In this document: positions 16,158-24,442 of the stretch, piece after piece | How the letters are laid out: each line of letters begins with the position of its first letter | Position numbering within the stretch: the stretch's first letter is position 1 | Assembly: GCF_002723935.1 (NCBI RefSeq) | Contig: NZ_BEWM01000004.1 | Span: forward strand, 124,001 to 188,000 | From: Gluconobacter cerinus | Lineage (GTDB): Bacteria; Pseudomonadota; Alphaproteobacteria; Acetobacterales; Acetobacteraceae | Reading direction: 5' to 3' | Length of the DNA stretch: 64,000 bases | Program-made: the position numbers and the translations under genes | The notes under the pieces: generated by a model | The model's database searches: none | Seen by the model: only the letters and a program-made list of their open reading frames with translations | What the model was told of the DNA's origin: nothing

Positions 16158-17336
16158 TTGCTTTATTCATTGACCAAAGAGCGCAGCAGTCGGCGTCAGT
16201 TTCTGATCGGCGGTGCGGCGCTATCCTGTAGCGCTCTGGTGGGATGTGCCTCTTCCAGTGAGGGAAGGTTCTCCAAAGTAGACGCCCTGGCGCGACAGGC
16301 CGTGAAAGACAAAGAGACTCCCGGCGTTGTTCTTGCTGTTGGTCATAATGGCGAGGTTACACATCGTTATGTGTATGGAAGCCGGGCTCTGGTTCCTACT
16401 CGTGAGCCCATGACCTGGGACACGCGGTTCGATATGGCGTCGCTGACCAAGCCAACAATGACGGCTCTGGCTGTCATGCAGTTGGTGGAACACGGAAAAA
16501 TCAATATTGACGATCAGGTCATGCGTTATCTTCCAGAGTTCGCAGCCAACAAAAAATCGGCTGTCACCCTGCGGCTTCTGCTGACCCATTATTCGGGCCT
16601 TCCCCCGGATGTGCCGCTTGATACTCCATGGAGCGGAAAAGCAGAGGCTGTCCGTCTTGCCATGACATCGCCGCTTGCCAATCCGCCGGGGACAAAGTTT
16701 GTCTATAGCGATATCAATTACATTACGCTGGGTCTGATCGTGGAAAAGGTTACAGGTCAGCCCCTGAACCAGTATGTCGCTGACAATATTCTAACGCCTT
16801 TGGGAATGTCGCACTCCGGTTACCTGCCGGACGCTGTCTTACAGCCTGATATTGCGCCTACGCAGTATGATGACCAACATCACATGTTGCGCGGCGTCGT
16901 GCATGACCCGACCGCCCGCCGCATGGGGGGCGTTGCAGGGCATGCGGGGCTTTTCTCGAATGCGCAGGACATGTGCCTGTATGCACAGGCATTACTGGAT
17001 TGTCTCGCTGGTCGTCCCAGCACGTTTCCGCTTCAAAGAAGTACATTGGAGTTGATGACAACCCCACAACAGCCCGCTGGGAAAACTGACCTGCGAGGAC
17101 TGGGATGGGATATCGCCACGCACTATTCCTCCCCAAGGGGGGATCTGTTTTCGGCGAGATCATTCGGCCATACCGGCTTTACGGGGACGTCGCTCTGGAT
17201 TGACCCTGAGAGTGACAGTTATGTGCTCATTCTGACCAATCGGGTTCATCCGTCCGGGGGTCACAGTGTCGTGAAACTCCGGCATGATATTGCCACAGAC
17301 GCTGCTCGGGCACTGAGCGTAGCAGCACACGCCTGA
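16158..17336 (+). CDS. Serine hydrolase, beta-lactamase/class C penicillin-binding fold, lipoprotein
   Basis: A 392-residue exported hydrolase. The N-terminus has a twin-arginine-like SRRQFL, a hydrophobic stretch and a lipobox ending at Cys30 (ALVGC), so it is probably a lipoprotein exported by Tat or Sec. The catalytic signature S-x-x-K is Ser95-Leu-Thr-Lys98. A YSDINY motif supplies the second catalytic element, and GHTGFTG near the C-terminus matches the family's third motif region. The start is a TTG at 16158, five bases after AGGAGG; no better-placed ATG fits the frame. The substrate is not identifiable: the family includes esterases, D-aminopeptidases and beta-lactamase-like proteins. 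It is convergent with the S10 peptidase gene. Confidence 0.85.
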   Translation: MLYSLTKERSSRRQFLIGGAALSCSALVGCASSSEGRFSKVDALARQAVKDKETPGVVLAVGHNGEVTHRYVYGSRALVPTREPMTWDTRFDMASLTKPTMTALAVMQLVEHGKINIDDQVMRYLPEFAANKKSAVTLRLLLTHYSGLPPDVPLDTPWSGKAEAVRLAMTSPLANPPGTKFVYSDINYITLGLIVEKVTGQPLNQYVADNILTPLGMSHSGYLPDAVLQPDIAPTQYDDQHHMLRGVVHDPTARRMGGVAGHAGLFSNAQDMCLYAQALLDCLAGRPSTFPLQRSTLELMTTPQQPAGKTDLRGLGWDIATHYSSPRGDLFSARSFGHTGFTGTSLWIDPESDSYVLILTNRVHPSGGHSVVKLRHDIATDAARALSVAAHA

Positions 17337-17349
17337 TCATGTTCTGAAT

Positions 17350-17391
17350 GGCGGACCTGTCAAAGCTCAAAAATTGACAGCTCCGCCTTTT
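17350..17391. terminator. Terminator hairpin between two convergent genes
   Basis: GGCGGACCTGTCAA (from 17350) can pair with TTGACAGCTCCGCC (17374-17387) with one small mismatch around an AAAAA-containing loop. TTTTAG follows on the plus strand. It lies between the stops of the serine hydrolase and the S10 peptidase and may serve both. Confidence 0.65.
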
Positions 17392-17422
17392 AGTATCGCT
17401 TTATCGTCAAGACGGAATGGTG

Positions 17423-19057
17423 TTAGCCATGCGTCTTGTTGATGAAGTTGACAACATTATCATGAAGCTCGGTGAGGGCTGGTGCATGGGCATAGACCAT
17501 GTGACCGGATTCATACTGATGAATTTCGATGTTTGAGGCCAGCTTGTGAGGGATCGGGAGATGCTGCATCTCGTATATCCCTTCGAAGAAGGGCGTCCCC
17601 AGATCGTAGTATCCCTGATTGAGCATAATCTTCAGGCTCGGGTTCTGCTTCATGGCGCTTGCAAGGTCCGGCAGGACGTTTGGCGCGCCCTTGGCTGGCC
17701 GACCGGCTCCTGGCTGCTTATGCACAAAGGCCCATTTGCCGATTGAATGGGCGCTGACCTTGTATTCTTCGTAGCCGTCATTGAAAGCCGGGTTTGTGCC
17801 GTAATGCAGTGTATTGCGCGCATAATCGTTGAAGGCGGACACATACGCTGACTGCATCGCGGCAAACTGGGGGTCATAGTCAGGGGTTTGCGCCAGTGGA
17901 TCAATGGCAGGCCCGGAGAAGCGACTGTCCAGACGGCCTGTATCCATTCCGTCATCGCCGAGCAGGGTTTTGGCAAATTCGCCACCACTGACGCGTAGGT
18001 CAGCTTTCTTCAGGTAGTCGACGGGAAGGCCCGTATATTGGTGCAGTTTCTGGGCCGTTTGTTCCAGCTTTTCGTCTGAAATGGCGATGCCGTCCTGGAG
18101 GGCGCTGGTATAGTCCGTCAGAGCAAAATGTTCGACTTCGTTGAGGAACGTTTTCAGGTCTTTGGGCTGCGTTGGCAACTTATGATGATACCAAGCCGTG
18201 GCAGCGAAGCTAGGCAGGGCAAGAATATAGGGCTGATCAACACTGGGGTTTGATTTCACGTTGTCGATCGAATTGTCGTAATCCAGAATCTGCGACAACA
18301 GCATAACGCCATTCAGATCGATGCCTTTTTCAGAGGCTAACTGGTTGGCGACGATTGCTGAGCGCGTCGTGCCGTAGCTTTCTCCGAACAGGTATTTGGG
18401 AGAGTTATACCGTCCGAAACGGGTCAGAAACTGAGCAATGAAGTCCGTGAAGGCCGCGGCGTCCGGATCTGTACCGTAGAAGGCTTTTTCCTTATCTTTG
18501 CCGACAAGGCGCCCAAAGCCAGTGCCGGGCGCATCAATAAAGACAAGATCCGTGGCATCCAGCGGACTGTCATTGTTATCAATCAGTTTGTACGGGGCAG
18601 CTGCGGTGTGGCTGTCATCTGCGGTGACGATACGATGTGGGCCAAAAGCACCCATATGCATCCAGACACTCGAGGAACCGGGACCACCATTATAGACAAA
18701 CGTAATCGGGCGGTTCTCTGCATGCGCGCCCTTCTTGAAATAGGCCACATAGAAAATGGAAGCGACGGCGTCCGGGTTTTTCTTTTCAGCTTTTGGATCG
18801 CTGGGGCCGGTATCGGAATCATCCCATCCTTGGGCATGGACAATCAGCGTGCCGGTGACGGCCTGATAAGGAATGTGCTGACCACGAATGGTCACAGCCC
18901 CGTCTGATACAACCTTCTGGGGTGTTGTCAGAAACTGCGATGCCGTTTCAGCCTGTTTGACGTTGTCAGAGACCGGGGCCTCCGCATAAGCTGTGAGACA
19001 TGTGGCTGCCAGCAGGCTAACAGCAAGAAAAGAACGGGTCAGGATGCCTGAACGCAT
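17423..19057 (-). CDS. S10 family serine carboxypeptidase-like protein, exported
   Basis: A 544-residue protein with a Sec signal peptide (cleavage likely after TAYA, about residue 25). The alpha/beta-hydrolase triad of S10 peptidases is visible: Ser227 in GESYGT, Asp in the NQGYYDLGTPF segment, and His in YESGHMVY. NGGPGSSS, the S10 oxyanion motif, is present near residue 125. The protein probably removes C-terminal residues from peptides in the periplasm. The start at 19057 is supported by AAGGAG six bases upstream. The gene stands alone on the minus strand. Confidence 0.9.
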   Translation of the reverse strand: MRSGILTRSFLAVSLLAATCLTAYAEAPVSDNVKQAETASQFLTTPQKVVSDGAVTIRGQHIPYQAVTGTLIVHAQGWDDSDTGPSDPKAEKKNPDAVASIFYVAYFKKGAHAENRPITFVYNGGPGSSSVWMHMGAFGPHRIVTADDSHTAAAPYKLIDNNDSPLDATDLVFIDAPGTGFGRLVGKDKEKAFYGTDPDAAAFTDFIAQFLTRFGRYNSPKYLFGESYGTTRSAIVANQLASEKGIDLNGVMLLSQILDYDNSIDNVKSNPSVDQPYILALPSFAATAWYHHKLPTQPKDLKTFLNEVEHFALTDYTSALQDGIAISDEKLEQTAQKLHQYTGLPVDYLKKADLRVSGGEFAKTLLGDDGMDTGRLDSRFSGPAIDPLAQTPDYDPQFAAMQSAYVSAFNDYARNTLHYGTNPAFNDGYEEYKVSAHSIGKWAFVHKQPGAGRPAKGAPNVLPDLASAMKQNPSLKIMLNQGYYDLGTPFFEGIYEMQHLPIPHKLASNIEIHQYESGHMVYAHAPALTELHDNVVNFINKTHG

Positions 19058-19248
19058 GGGTAACTCCTTACAGATTAAAATGATTTTGTAAGGAATACGG
19101 AACCGTTACAAGTTCAGGATCTGGTGAGGGAAATGTGGCACCTCTGAACTGTCACGTTCTGTCTGACGAAACAGGGGCATACCGCACTCTTTTCGTGGAA
19201 AATAATATTTTCGCAATCTTCAGAACGATGGTTTTCCGTTAGCGGAAT

Positions 19249-19276
19249 GATGATCCAGACGGATGTCCAGATCATC
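19249..19276 (-). terminator. Hairpin downstream of the 8-oxoguanine deaminase gene
   Basis: Read on the minus strand, arms of 12 bases (19276-19265 and 19260-19249) pair with two G-U wobbles around a four-base loop. It sits 13 bases after the deaminase stop. No T-run follows, so it may be an inefficient terminator or an RNA 3' end stabiliser. Confidence 0.45.
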
Positions 19277-19289
19277 GTTCAGCTCTGTT

Positions 19290-20651
19290 TCAGGCCGCGG
19301 GCGTCAAACGCTGGATGCGCATGGCTTCCTTGCGATGAGCCCCAAGGATATCCCCCAGGTTTTTCAGCACAGGCTGCCCGTTCTCAACCAGAATTTTGCC
19401 GTTGACGATAGTGGTTCCGGCAGTCGCCGGGGCGCAGCGAAGCCACGCCTCCACCGGGTCCGTCAAAGCTCCTGCAAGGGAAATGTCCGACATCTGCCAG
19501 ATAACCAGATCCGCACATGCTCCGGGACGCAGATGCCCGATCTCATCATCCCAGCCCAGGCAGGCTGCTCCACCGCGTGTGGCCATATCCAGAGCGTCTC
19601 GGGCCGTCATGGAGTGTGGGCCATTGCGGAAGCGACCCAGAAGGAGCGCCATGCGGGTTTCCAGCCAGAGCGATGCATGGTCTGTCGATGCTGAACCGTC
19701 ACAACCAAGCCCCACACGCATCCCACGACGCCGCATATCCATGGCATCCGCAGAGCCGCCTCCAATCATCATGTTGGAGCAGGGACACTGCGCCGTGCAG
19801 ACGCCAGCATGCGCCAGACGGTCGATTTCGTCAGAGGAGGGGTAAATGTAGTGTGCTACCCAGGAGCGAGGGCTGGCCCAACCTACACGTTCGAAATATT
19901 CTGTTGGTGTGCAGCCATAGACCTCCGCACAATAGCGGTCCTCATCGTGATCTTCTGCCAGATGGGTGTGTAACCGGAGGTCATATCTGTCTGCCATGGC
20001 AGCAGATTCTGTCATGATCCGTTCGGAGACACTGAAAAGAGAGCAGGGCGCCAGAGCCACCCGACCCATCGCGCCTGGAGAGGCATCATGATAGGTTTTT
20101 ACCAGCCTTTCGCTGTCTGCCAGAATGGTCTCTTCGTCCTGCACAACAGATGCGGGTGGAAGTCCTCCATCCTCTACGGATCGCGTCATGGAGCCGCGAG
20201 TGGCGTGGAAACGAAAGCCTATATCCCTCGCCGCACGAAACTGGGCGTCGATCAGAAAGGGCTTGGGATGGACATACATGTGATCCATGGATGTCGTGCA
20301 CCCCCCCATCAGCAGCTCAATCATCGCAACCGCTGTTGAAAGGTAAACAGACTCTTCGTCCAGTCCGGCCCAGAGCGGGTACAGTCCCTGAAGCCATTCG
20401 AACAACGTCCCATTGGTTACGGGGGCATAGGAGCGTGTGAGATTCTGATACATGTGATGGTGGGCATTGATCAGGCCCGGAGTTACCAGCTTTCCATTAG
20501 CCGATATGATTTTTTCTGCTTGTGGAGCAGCTTCTCCGGAGTGGCCTGCGGAATGAACGCGCCCGTCTTTAATGGCGATCCATCCATTGGGGATTTCCCA
20601 ATTCCGATCAATGTACAGAGAGGCATTTGTGATGAGGAGGTTGACCGTCAT
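19290..20651 (-). CDS. 8-oxoguanine deaminase-type amidohydrolase
   Basis: A 453-residue metal-dependent amidohydrolase with the profile of bacterial 8-oxoguanine deaminases (8-oxoguanine to uric acid). Seen: the metal-binding NAHHHMYQN (His64, His66), GCTTSMDHMY, HTHLAED, AHYIYPS, and GCDGSASTDHASL with the catalytic Asp. The wording of these motifs is closer to the 8-oxoguanine deaminase/ATZ-TRZ group than to the GuaD group, and a separate GuaD is encoded two genes away. ATG 20651 was chosen over the upstream 20669 because AAGGA lies eight bases before it. It is the last gene of the minus-strand purine operon. Guanine or another aminopurine as substrate is possible. Confidence 0.82.
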   Translation of the reverse strand: MTVNLLITNASLYIDRNWEIPNGWIAIKDGRVHSAGHSGEAAPQAEKIISANGKLVTPGLINAHHHMYQNLTRSYAPVTNGTLFEWLQGLYPLWAGLDEESVYLSTAVAMIELLMGGCTTSMDHMYVHPKPFLIDAQFRAARDIGFRFHATRGSMTRSVEDGGLPPASVVQDEETILADSERLVKTYHDASPGAMGRVALAPCSLFSVSERIMTESAAMADRYDLRLHTHLAEDHDEDRYCAEVYGCTPTEYFERVGWASPRSWVAHYIYPSSDEIDRLAHAGVCTAQCPCSNMMIGGGSADAMDMRRRGMRVGLGCDGSASTDHASLWLETRMALLLGRFRNGPHSMTARDALDMATRGGAACLGWDDEIGHLRPGACADLVIWQMSDISLAGALTDPVEAWLRCAPATAGTTIVNGKILVENGQPVLKNLGDILGAHRKEAMRIQRLTPAA

Positions 20652-20803
20652 TGCGGCATCCTTTCCCAATAACCATCAGCAAGCCATGATCATTCATGGC
20701 TTTCGCAGAAGGCCCTGTTCCGGAGATGCGAAGTCCGGATCGTCATCAAACTTGCTTTGAGCGGGCGAGGAAGGCTTATCGTAGCATCAGGCTCGTCCTG
20801 CTG
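20652..20803 (-). other. Intergenic spacer in the purine operon
   Basis: About 150 bases between two deaminase genes. An imperfect hairpin overlaps the end of the upstream gene (arms 20790-20796 and 20806-20812) with no T-run. I see no gene here. The spacing is larger than elsewhere in this operon, so a separate promoter for the 8-oxoguanine deaminase gene is possible. Confidence 0.35.
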
Positions 20804-21298
20804 TCACGAGCCATGTGCCGCCCAGAATTCTGCCTGCAATGCGGCAGCTTCCTGTTCCAGGAGGGGACCCACAACGTCCACTGGCTGTTGGCCAGCAGCA
20901 AAGACGGTCCTGCAAGGGAGATCCAGCGTGGGATTTTCCGCGTGATTGCCGGTCATGTCTTTCAGGTCCTTTTCGGACTGGCCGTAAACCACGCGTCCGA
21001 TCCCGGACCAGTAGATCGCACCTGAGCACATCGCGCAGGGTTCTGCAGAACTGTAGAGCGTGCACTGGCGCAGGCGTTCTGCCCCATAAGCTTTGCTCGC
21101 CCGGCTGGCGAGGAGGCGCTCGGCATGGGCTGTCATGTCGCATCCTTCTGCGCTGTAGCCATTACCCTGCTCCATCAGAACAGTGCCTGTCTCGTCCACG
21201 AGGATAGACCCGAACGGATGATCCCCGCCGTCACGTGCTTTTCTGGCAACATCGAACGCCATACGGAGGAAACGCAGGTCGTCTGTTTCTGTAATCAT
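20804..21298 (-). CDS. Nucleoside/guanine deaminase, cytidine-deaminase fold
   Basis: A 164-residue zinc-dependent deaminase. The signature is complete: H58-A-E60 (zinc ligand and proton shuttle) and the PCxxC motif with Cys88 and Cys91. The size and the context (HPFGSILVD near the N-terminus, YGQSEKDL after the zinc site) fit the small guanine deaminase/nucleoside deaminase group rather than TadA, but the base preference is not certain. It lies 12 bases downstream of the guanine deaminase gene in the same operon. Together with its neighbours it makes three purine-type deaminases in a row from two unrelated folds. Confidence 0.82.
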   Translation of the reverse strand: MITETDDLRFLRMAFDVARKARDGGDHPFGSILVDETGTVLMEQGNGYSAEGCDMTAHAERLLASRASKAYGAERLRQCTLYSSAEPCAMCSGAIYWSGIGRVVYGQSEKDLKDMTGNHAENPTLDLPCRTVFAAGQQPVDVVGPLLEQEAAALQAEFWAAHGS

Positions 21299-21310
21299 GC
21301 AATCAGTTCC

Positions 21311-22642
21311 TTATTCCTTGACCAGACGGCCATTGATCCAGACACGATCAATCGTCTCAGGCGAAGCATGACAGACAATTTTCTGGGCACAGCTGGCCGC
21401 ACTGCCTTGCGACGATAATCGCAGACTGCCTGACGTGCAGCGAAGCTCTAGCGCATCGAACGCCTGTCCGGGCAGGAGTTGTCCACTTGGCACCCCGAGA
21501 GCCTCCGCGCCGCCTCGTGTAGCAAGCCAGAACGCTTCCTGAAAATCTATCCTGTGGTTAGGCAGGCCGCGTTTTGCCGGAGGAATTTCGGGGTTTGTCC
21601 CGCTTTCCAGCATCCGGGACGCCAGAACGGCCTGCCGTGCATTTTCAAAGATGGACGGAGAATACCCGCCGGAAATGTCTGTTCCCAGCCCACAGTGAAC
21701 GTGCTCATCAAGAACGTCGCGAACGGGCAGGGCCGCGCCTGCAAAAAAGGCGTTGGAAATCGGGCAGTGGGCAAGTCCGGCGTTGCGCTCTTTAACCAGG
21801 GTTCGGTCATTCTGGTTTAGGAAACCTGCGTGCGCCAGAATGGTATGGTCTCGCAGGAGACCAAAAGCATCCAGTGCAGACGTGTCTGTCTGGCCTGTTC
21901 TCTCCAGAACATGATGGTGCTCCCAGTCACTTTCTGACGCATGGGTCTGCACTTTGACATTCATTTCTGCGGCAAGTGCGCCAAGACCATTTAACAGTGC
22001 GTCGGAGCAGGCAGGAATGAAGCGAGGCGTAATAACGGGCTGGACCAGACCGGCCTCGTTGCCTGGCAAGGCTCGGACGGCATGAATGAAGCGCCGAGTT
22101 GCATCGAGGGCATCCTGAGCGCTGGCCTGACGATAGTTTGGTGGACACAGGTCCGGATGATCCATTGCCACCAGTCCAACGAACCCGCGTTGCCCGTATT
22201 TGATGCATGTGCGGGCAAGAACAAGACTGGCTTCTTCGTGGATCGTGGCAAAATAGAGCGCAGTGGTTGTGCCGTTTCGCAGAAGGGTTTGAACCAGGTC
22301 CTCATAAACCGTGGCTGCAAAGGCTGCGTCCGAATAGCGGGTCTCTAGAGGGAAGGTATATGTGCCCAGCCACTCTTCCAGCGGACGATCCAGAGCCGTG
22401 CCAGCTTGAGGCCATTGAGGCGCATGAATGTGTAGATCTGTCAGGCCGGGAACGAGGAGAGTGTCGTCTGGCAGGTGAACAAGCGTTTCACTGCTTTGCA
22501 GGTCTTGATAGGCCTGTGTGCCGCAGATTGCGCGACGCTGAATGATCCCGTCGTCGGCAACCAGCAGAGCCACATTTTCCAGAACGGTTTCCTGCGGCGT
22601 TCGGGATGCCAGCGCCCGGCCGGTAACGACAAATGCACTCAC
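21311..22642 (-). CDS. guaD: Guanine deaminase (amidohydrolase type)
   Basis: A 443-residue amidohydrolase converting guanine to xanthine. Seen: the metal-binding DLHIHAPQW, GTTTALYF, the HASES segment supplying a metal His, LAHAGFL, HCPISN, and GLGTDISGGYSPS with the catalytic Asp. These are hallmark GuaD wordings. Its ATG overlaps the end of the oxygenase gene upstream by four bases (22639-22642), which indicates translational coupling. The product xanthine is not further oxidised by any xanthine dehydrogenase encoded in this window. Confidence 0.9.
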   Translation of the reverse strand: MSAFVVTGRALASRTPQETVLENVALLVADDGIIQRRAICGTQAYQDLQSSETLVHLPDDTLLVPGLTDLHIHAPQWPQAGTALDRPLEEWLGTYTFPLETRYSDAAFAATVYEDLVQTLLRNGTTTALYFATIHEEASLVLARTCIKYGQRGFVGLVAMDHPDLCPPNYRQASAQDALDATRRFIHAVRALPGNEAGLVQPVITPRFIPACSDALLNGLGALAAEMNVKVQTHASESDWEHHHVLERTGQTDTSALDAFGLLRDHTILAHAGFLNQNDRTLVKERNAGLAHCPISNAFFAGAALPVRDVLDEHVHCGLGTDISGGYSPSIFENARQAVLASRMLESGTNPEIPPAKRGLPNHRIDFQEAFWLATRGGAEALGVPSGQLLPGQAFDALELRCTSGSLRLSSQGSAASCAQKIVCHASPETIDRVWINGRLVKE

Positions 22643-23478
22643 GACAGCGCACCATACGTCACGCCTTTTCCTTTAAGCCAGCGCCGGTAAGCCACGGACG
22701 AACGATCTGCCATGGTCGGAATTTCATATTTTCCGTCCAGTGGCATCAGGCGAGGGCGCTGGTTTTCAAGAATGATCCTGTCCTGAAGAAAAATGAATTG
22801 CTGGAATTCAACCAGCCCGCCCAGTGAGGAACTGTCGTCGATCAGGAACATCACTGGGTGCGCTCGGGAACGGGTTGCGGTCACCGGTTGAACAAACAGA
22901 GCGATAACGTCCTGTCTTTCGGGAGAGGCCGGGCAGGTTTTATAAAGAAGCGTGGAGAACGGGGCGGCAACTCGATAGGTATAGTCAGTTAAAATCCCGC
23001 CGGACGCGGAGAGTGCCGCTTGAGGCTGGAAGAATGTACAGTCGGTTGCCCAGATTTCCGCACCGTCTTCTCGTGTTTCGATCTGATATCGCCGCACCTC
23101 GGTTTCAGGCTCTGCCCCGAGGATATTGGTATGAACAAAGGGGAAGTGGGCCATATCGAGGAAGTTTTCGACGACCCTTAGGCCTGACGAATGTACGGCA
23201 ATAGACCCGCAACATACCAGTCGGCGGTCTGGCTCAGCGGCCTCGGGAATGGCGGGGATATCTCGGACGGGCTCTCCAAGAGACGTCCAGAGATAACCGT
23301 AGCGTTCCTGCACGGGGAGGGGACGATTGCCGCAGAGCGCCTGAAACGCATTGTTTTCGTCGCGGGAGATCTCAATCAGCCGGTCGAGCAGCATGGTCTG
23401 GAAAGTCACACTTGTCAGATCCCCGACCATAGCCACAGGATACCAGTGTGATAACGTCTCTGGATCGGGGCTGGTCAT
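22639..23478 (-). CDS. Rieske-oxygenase catalytic subunit lacking the Rieske centre (NdmC-like)
   Basis: A 279-residue protein that aligns by eye with ring-hydroxylating/N-demethylating Rieske oxygenases. The start (SHWYPVA) and the end of the Rieske domain (VQERYGYLWTSLGEP) are present. The stretch between, which normally carries CPHRG and CxYHGW, is missing: residues about 45-55 jump straight across. The mononuclear iron site is intact: Asn105-x2-Asp108-x2-His111-x4-His116, with a later Asp in QDRIILENQ as probable third ligand. NdmC of caffeine degraders is known to be built this way, with its Rieske centre supplied in trans by NdmD. Here a separate Rieske protein is encoded divergently at 23831. 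The substrate is probably a purine, from context (inference). It is the first gene of the minus-strand purine operon. Confidence 0.82.
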   Translation of the reverse strand: MTSPDPETLSHWYPVAMVGDLTSVTFQTMLLDRLIEISRDENNAFQALCGNRPLPVQERYGYLWTSLGEPVRDIPAIPEAAEPDRRLVCCGSIAVHSSGLRVVENFLDMAHFPFVHTNILGAEPETEVRRYQIETREDGAEIWATDCTFFQPQAALSASGGILTDYTYRVAAPFSTLLYKTCPASPERQDVIALFVQPVTATRSRAHPVMFLIDDSSSLGGLVEFQQFIFLQDRIILENQRPRLMPLDGKYEIPTMADRSSVAYRRWLKGKGVTYGALS

Positions 23479-23606
23479 GGCACGGGCAACCTGCTGCTGG
23501 TGACGGATGGGAAGAGTTAATCATGCTCCCCGGCATTGATGGAATACAGAATATTGATAAACCGGAAAATTCTTATTGTGAAATGAGATAAGAAAGGCAT
23601 GATCCA
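23479..23606. promoter_or_regulatory. Divergent promoter region of the purine cluster
   Basis: 128 bases between the start codons of two opposed operons. Its plus-strand right half is AT-rich. A TTGATA at 23554-23559 is a possible -35 element for the plus operon, but no good -10 box at the usual distance was found. No regulator gene is adjacent. Confidence 0.45.
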
Positions 23607-23834
23607 GTGGTTCGGGAGATTCGTTTCGAAGGGCGCTTTGATCCCGAGCTGTTCCGGGATTTTGCTATTGCCCGGGCGCGCCTTCTGGCCGTGGAGATTA
23701 CAGACATGTCTGTTTCAGATCATTGTTTTTCAGTTCGGCTGGTGGGTGAAGAAGCACTTCTCGGAATGTTCGAGATGGCGTGTCTCCTCGGACCAGCGGG
23801 CTGTATTGTGACAGGCACGGAGAGCCTCGGATGA
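23607..23834 (+). CDS. Small unknown protein, acylphosphatase-like outline
   Basis: 75 residues, GTG start at 23607 with AAAGG about ten bases upstream. Its stop overlaps the ATG of the Rieske gene (ATGA), so it is a genuine first gene of the plus-strand operon. The order of predicted strands and helices (REIRFEGRFDPELFRDFA, then a Val/Phe strand, then a Gly-Pro turn near the C-terminus) recalls acylphosphatases, but the catalytic Arg loop and the Asn are not recognisable, so activity is doubtful. It may be an assembly or regulatory partner of the split oxygenase (inference). An overlapping frame from ATG 23599 was set aside because it shows no such coupling. Confidence 0.5.
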   Translation: MVREIRFEGRFDPELFRDFAIARARLLAVEITDMSVSDHCFSVRLVGEEALLGMFEMACLLGPAGCIVTGTESLG

Positions 23835-24442
23835 CAGGATGGTTTCCAGTTGCTCTCACTATGGATGTTCCCGCTGGAACAGCAGCTCCGGCACGCTTGT
23901 CTGGCAAAGAGATTGCTCTTTGGCGTGGCGTGGATGGTGAGATCCATGCCTGGGAAGATCGCTGCCCACACAGAGGAATGCGGCTGAGTTTCGGTTTCGT
24001 GCGGAACGGAAATCTGGCTTGTCTCTACCACGGCTGGCAGTTTGGAGCAGATTCAACGTGTCGCCACATTCCAGCTCATCCTGAACTCCGTGTGCCGGGC
24101 ACCATTCGCGCGACAGCTTATCAGGTGCAGGAGCGATGCGGAATGATTTGGGTGAGCCTCGATGAGACGCCATCACTTTCGCACCTGCCGGAAGGCGAGG
24201 CGTCAGGCGTTCGGAGCTTGCTGGTTCAGGTGCCTTTGCAAACTGCGCGGACGTCTCTCAATATGGAGGCTTCGAACTGGAAGCAGCAGGATAACTGTCT
24301 TTTCGCTGTGCATGAACCAGCAGTTGGCCTGACCATGTTGCATGTTGCGTCATGGACTGTCGCCGGGCAGCGGGAGGCTGCGCGACAAGCTGTGCAGTTA
24401 CGGGACCGTCTGGAAGCCATCAAGGAGACCGTTTTAGCATGA
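23831..24442 (+). CDS. Stand-alone Rieske [2Fe-2S] protein
   Basis: 203 residues. It begins like a Rieske oxygenase alpha subunit (GWFPVAL) and contains the full cluster motif: Cys45-Pro-His47 and Cys64-x2-His67 (CPHRG, CLYHGW). VQERCGMIWVSLDE closes the Rieske domain. The large mononuclear-iron domain is then missing, with no D-x2-H-x4-H motif. Only a short tail remains (NWKQQDNCLFAVHEP, LTMLHVASW) that resembles the extreme C-terminus of Rieske oxygenases. This is the mirror image of the deletion in the divergent gene at 22639. The protein probably passes electrons to that catalytic subunit. No reductase domain is attached, unlike NdmD, so an external ferredoxin reductase is needed. Overlaps upstream and downstream are ATGA type. 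Confidence 0.85.
   Translation: MTGWFPVALTMDVPAGTAAPARLSGKEIALWRGVDGEIHAWEDRCPHRGMRLSFGFVRNGNLACLYHGWQFGADSTCRHIPAHPELRVPGTIRATAYQVQERCGMIWVSLDETPSLSHLPEGEASGVRSLLVQVPLQTARTSLNMEASNWKQQDNCLFAVHEPAVGLTMLHVASWTVAGQREAARQAVQLRDRLEAIKETVLA

Noticed and set aside
22639-23478. Treating the Rieske-less oxygenase as a pseudogene
   Set aside because: The frame is intact, the iron-site residues are conserved, the gene is coupled to guaD by an overlap, and a complementary Rieske gene lies next door. The NdmC precedent supports a functional protein.
23599-23811. Alternative frame starting at ATG 23599 before the Rieske gene
   Set aside because: Its ribosome binding site spacing is too short and it does not couple to the next gene; the GTG 23607 frame ends in an ATGA overlap with the Rieske start.
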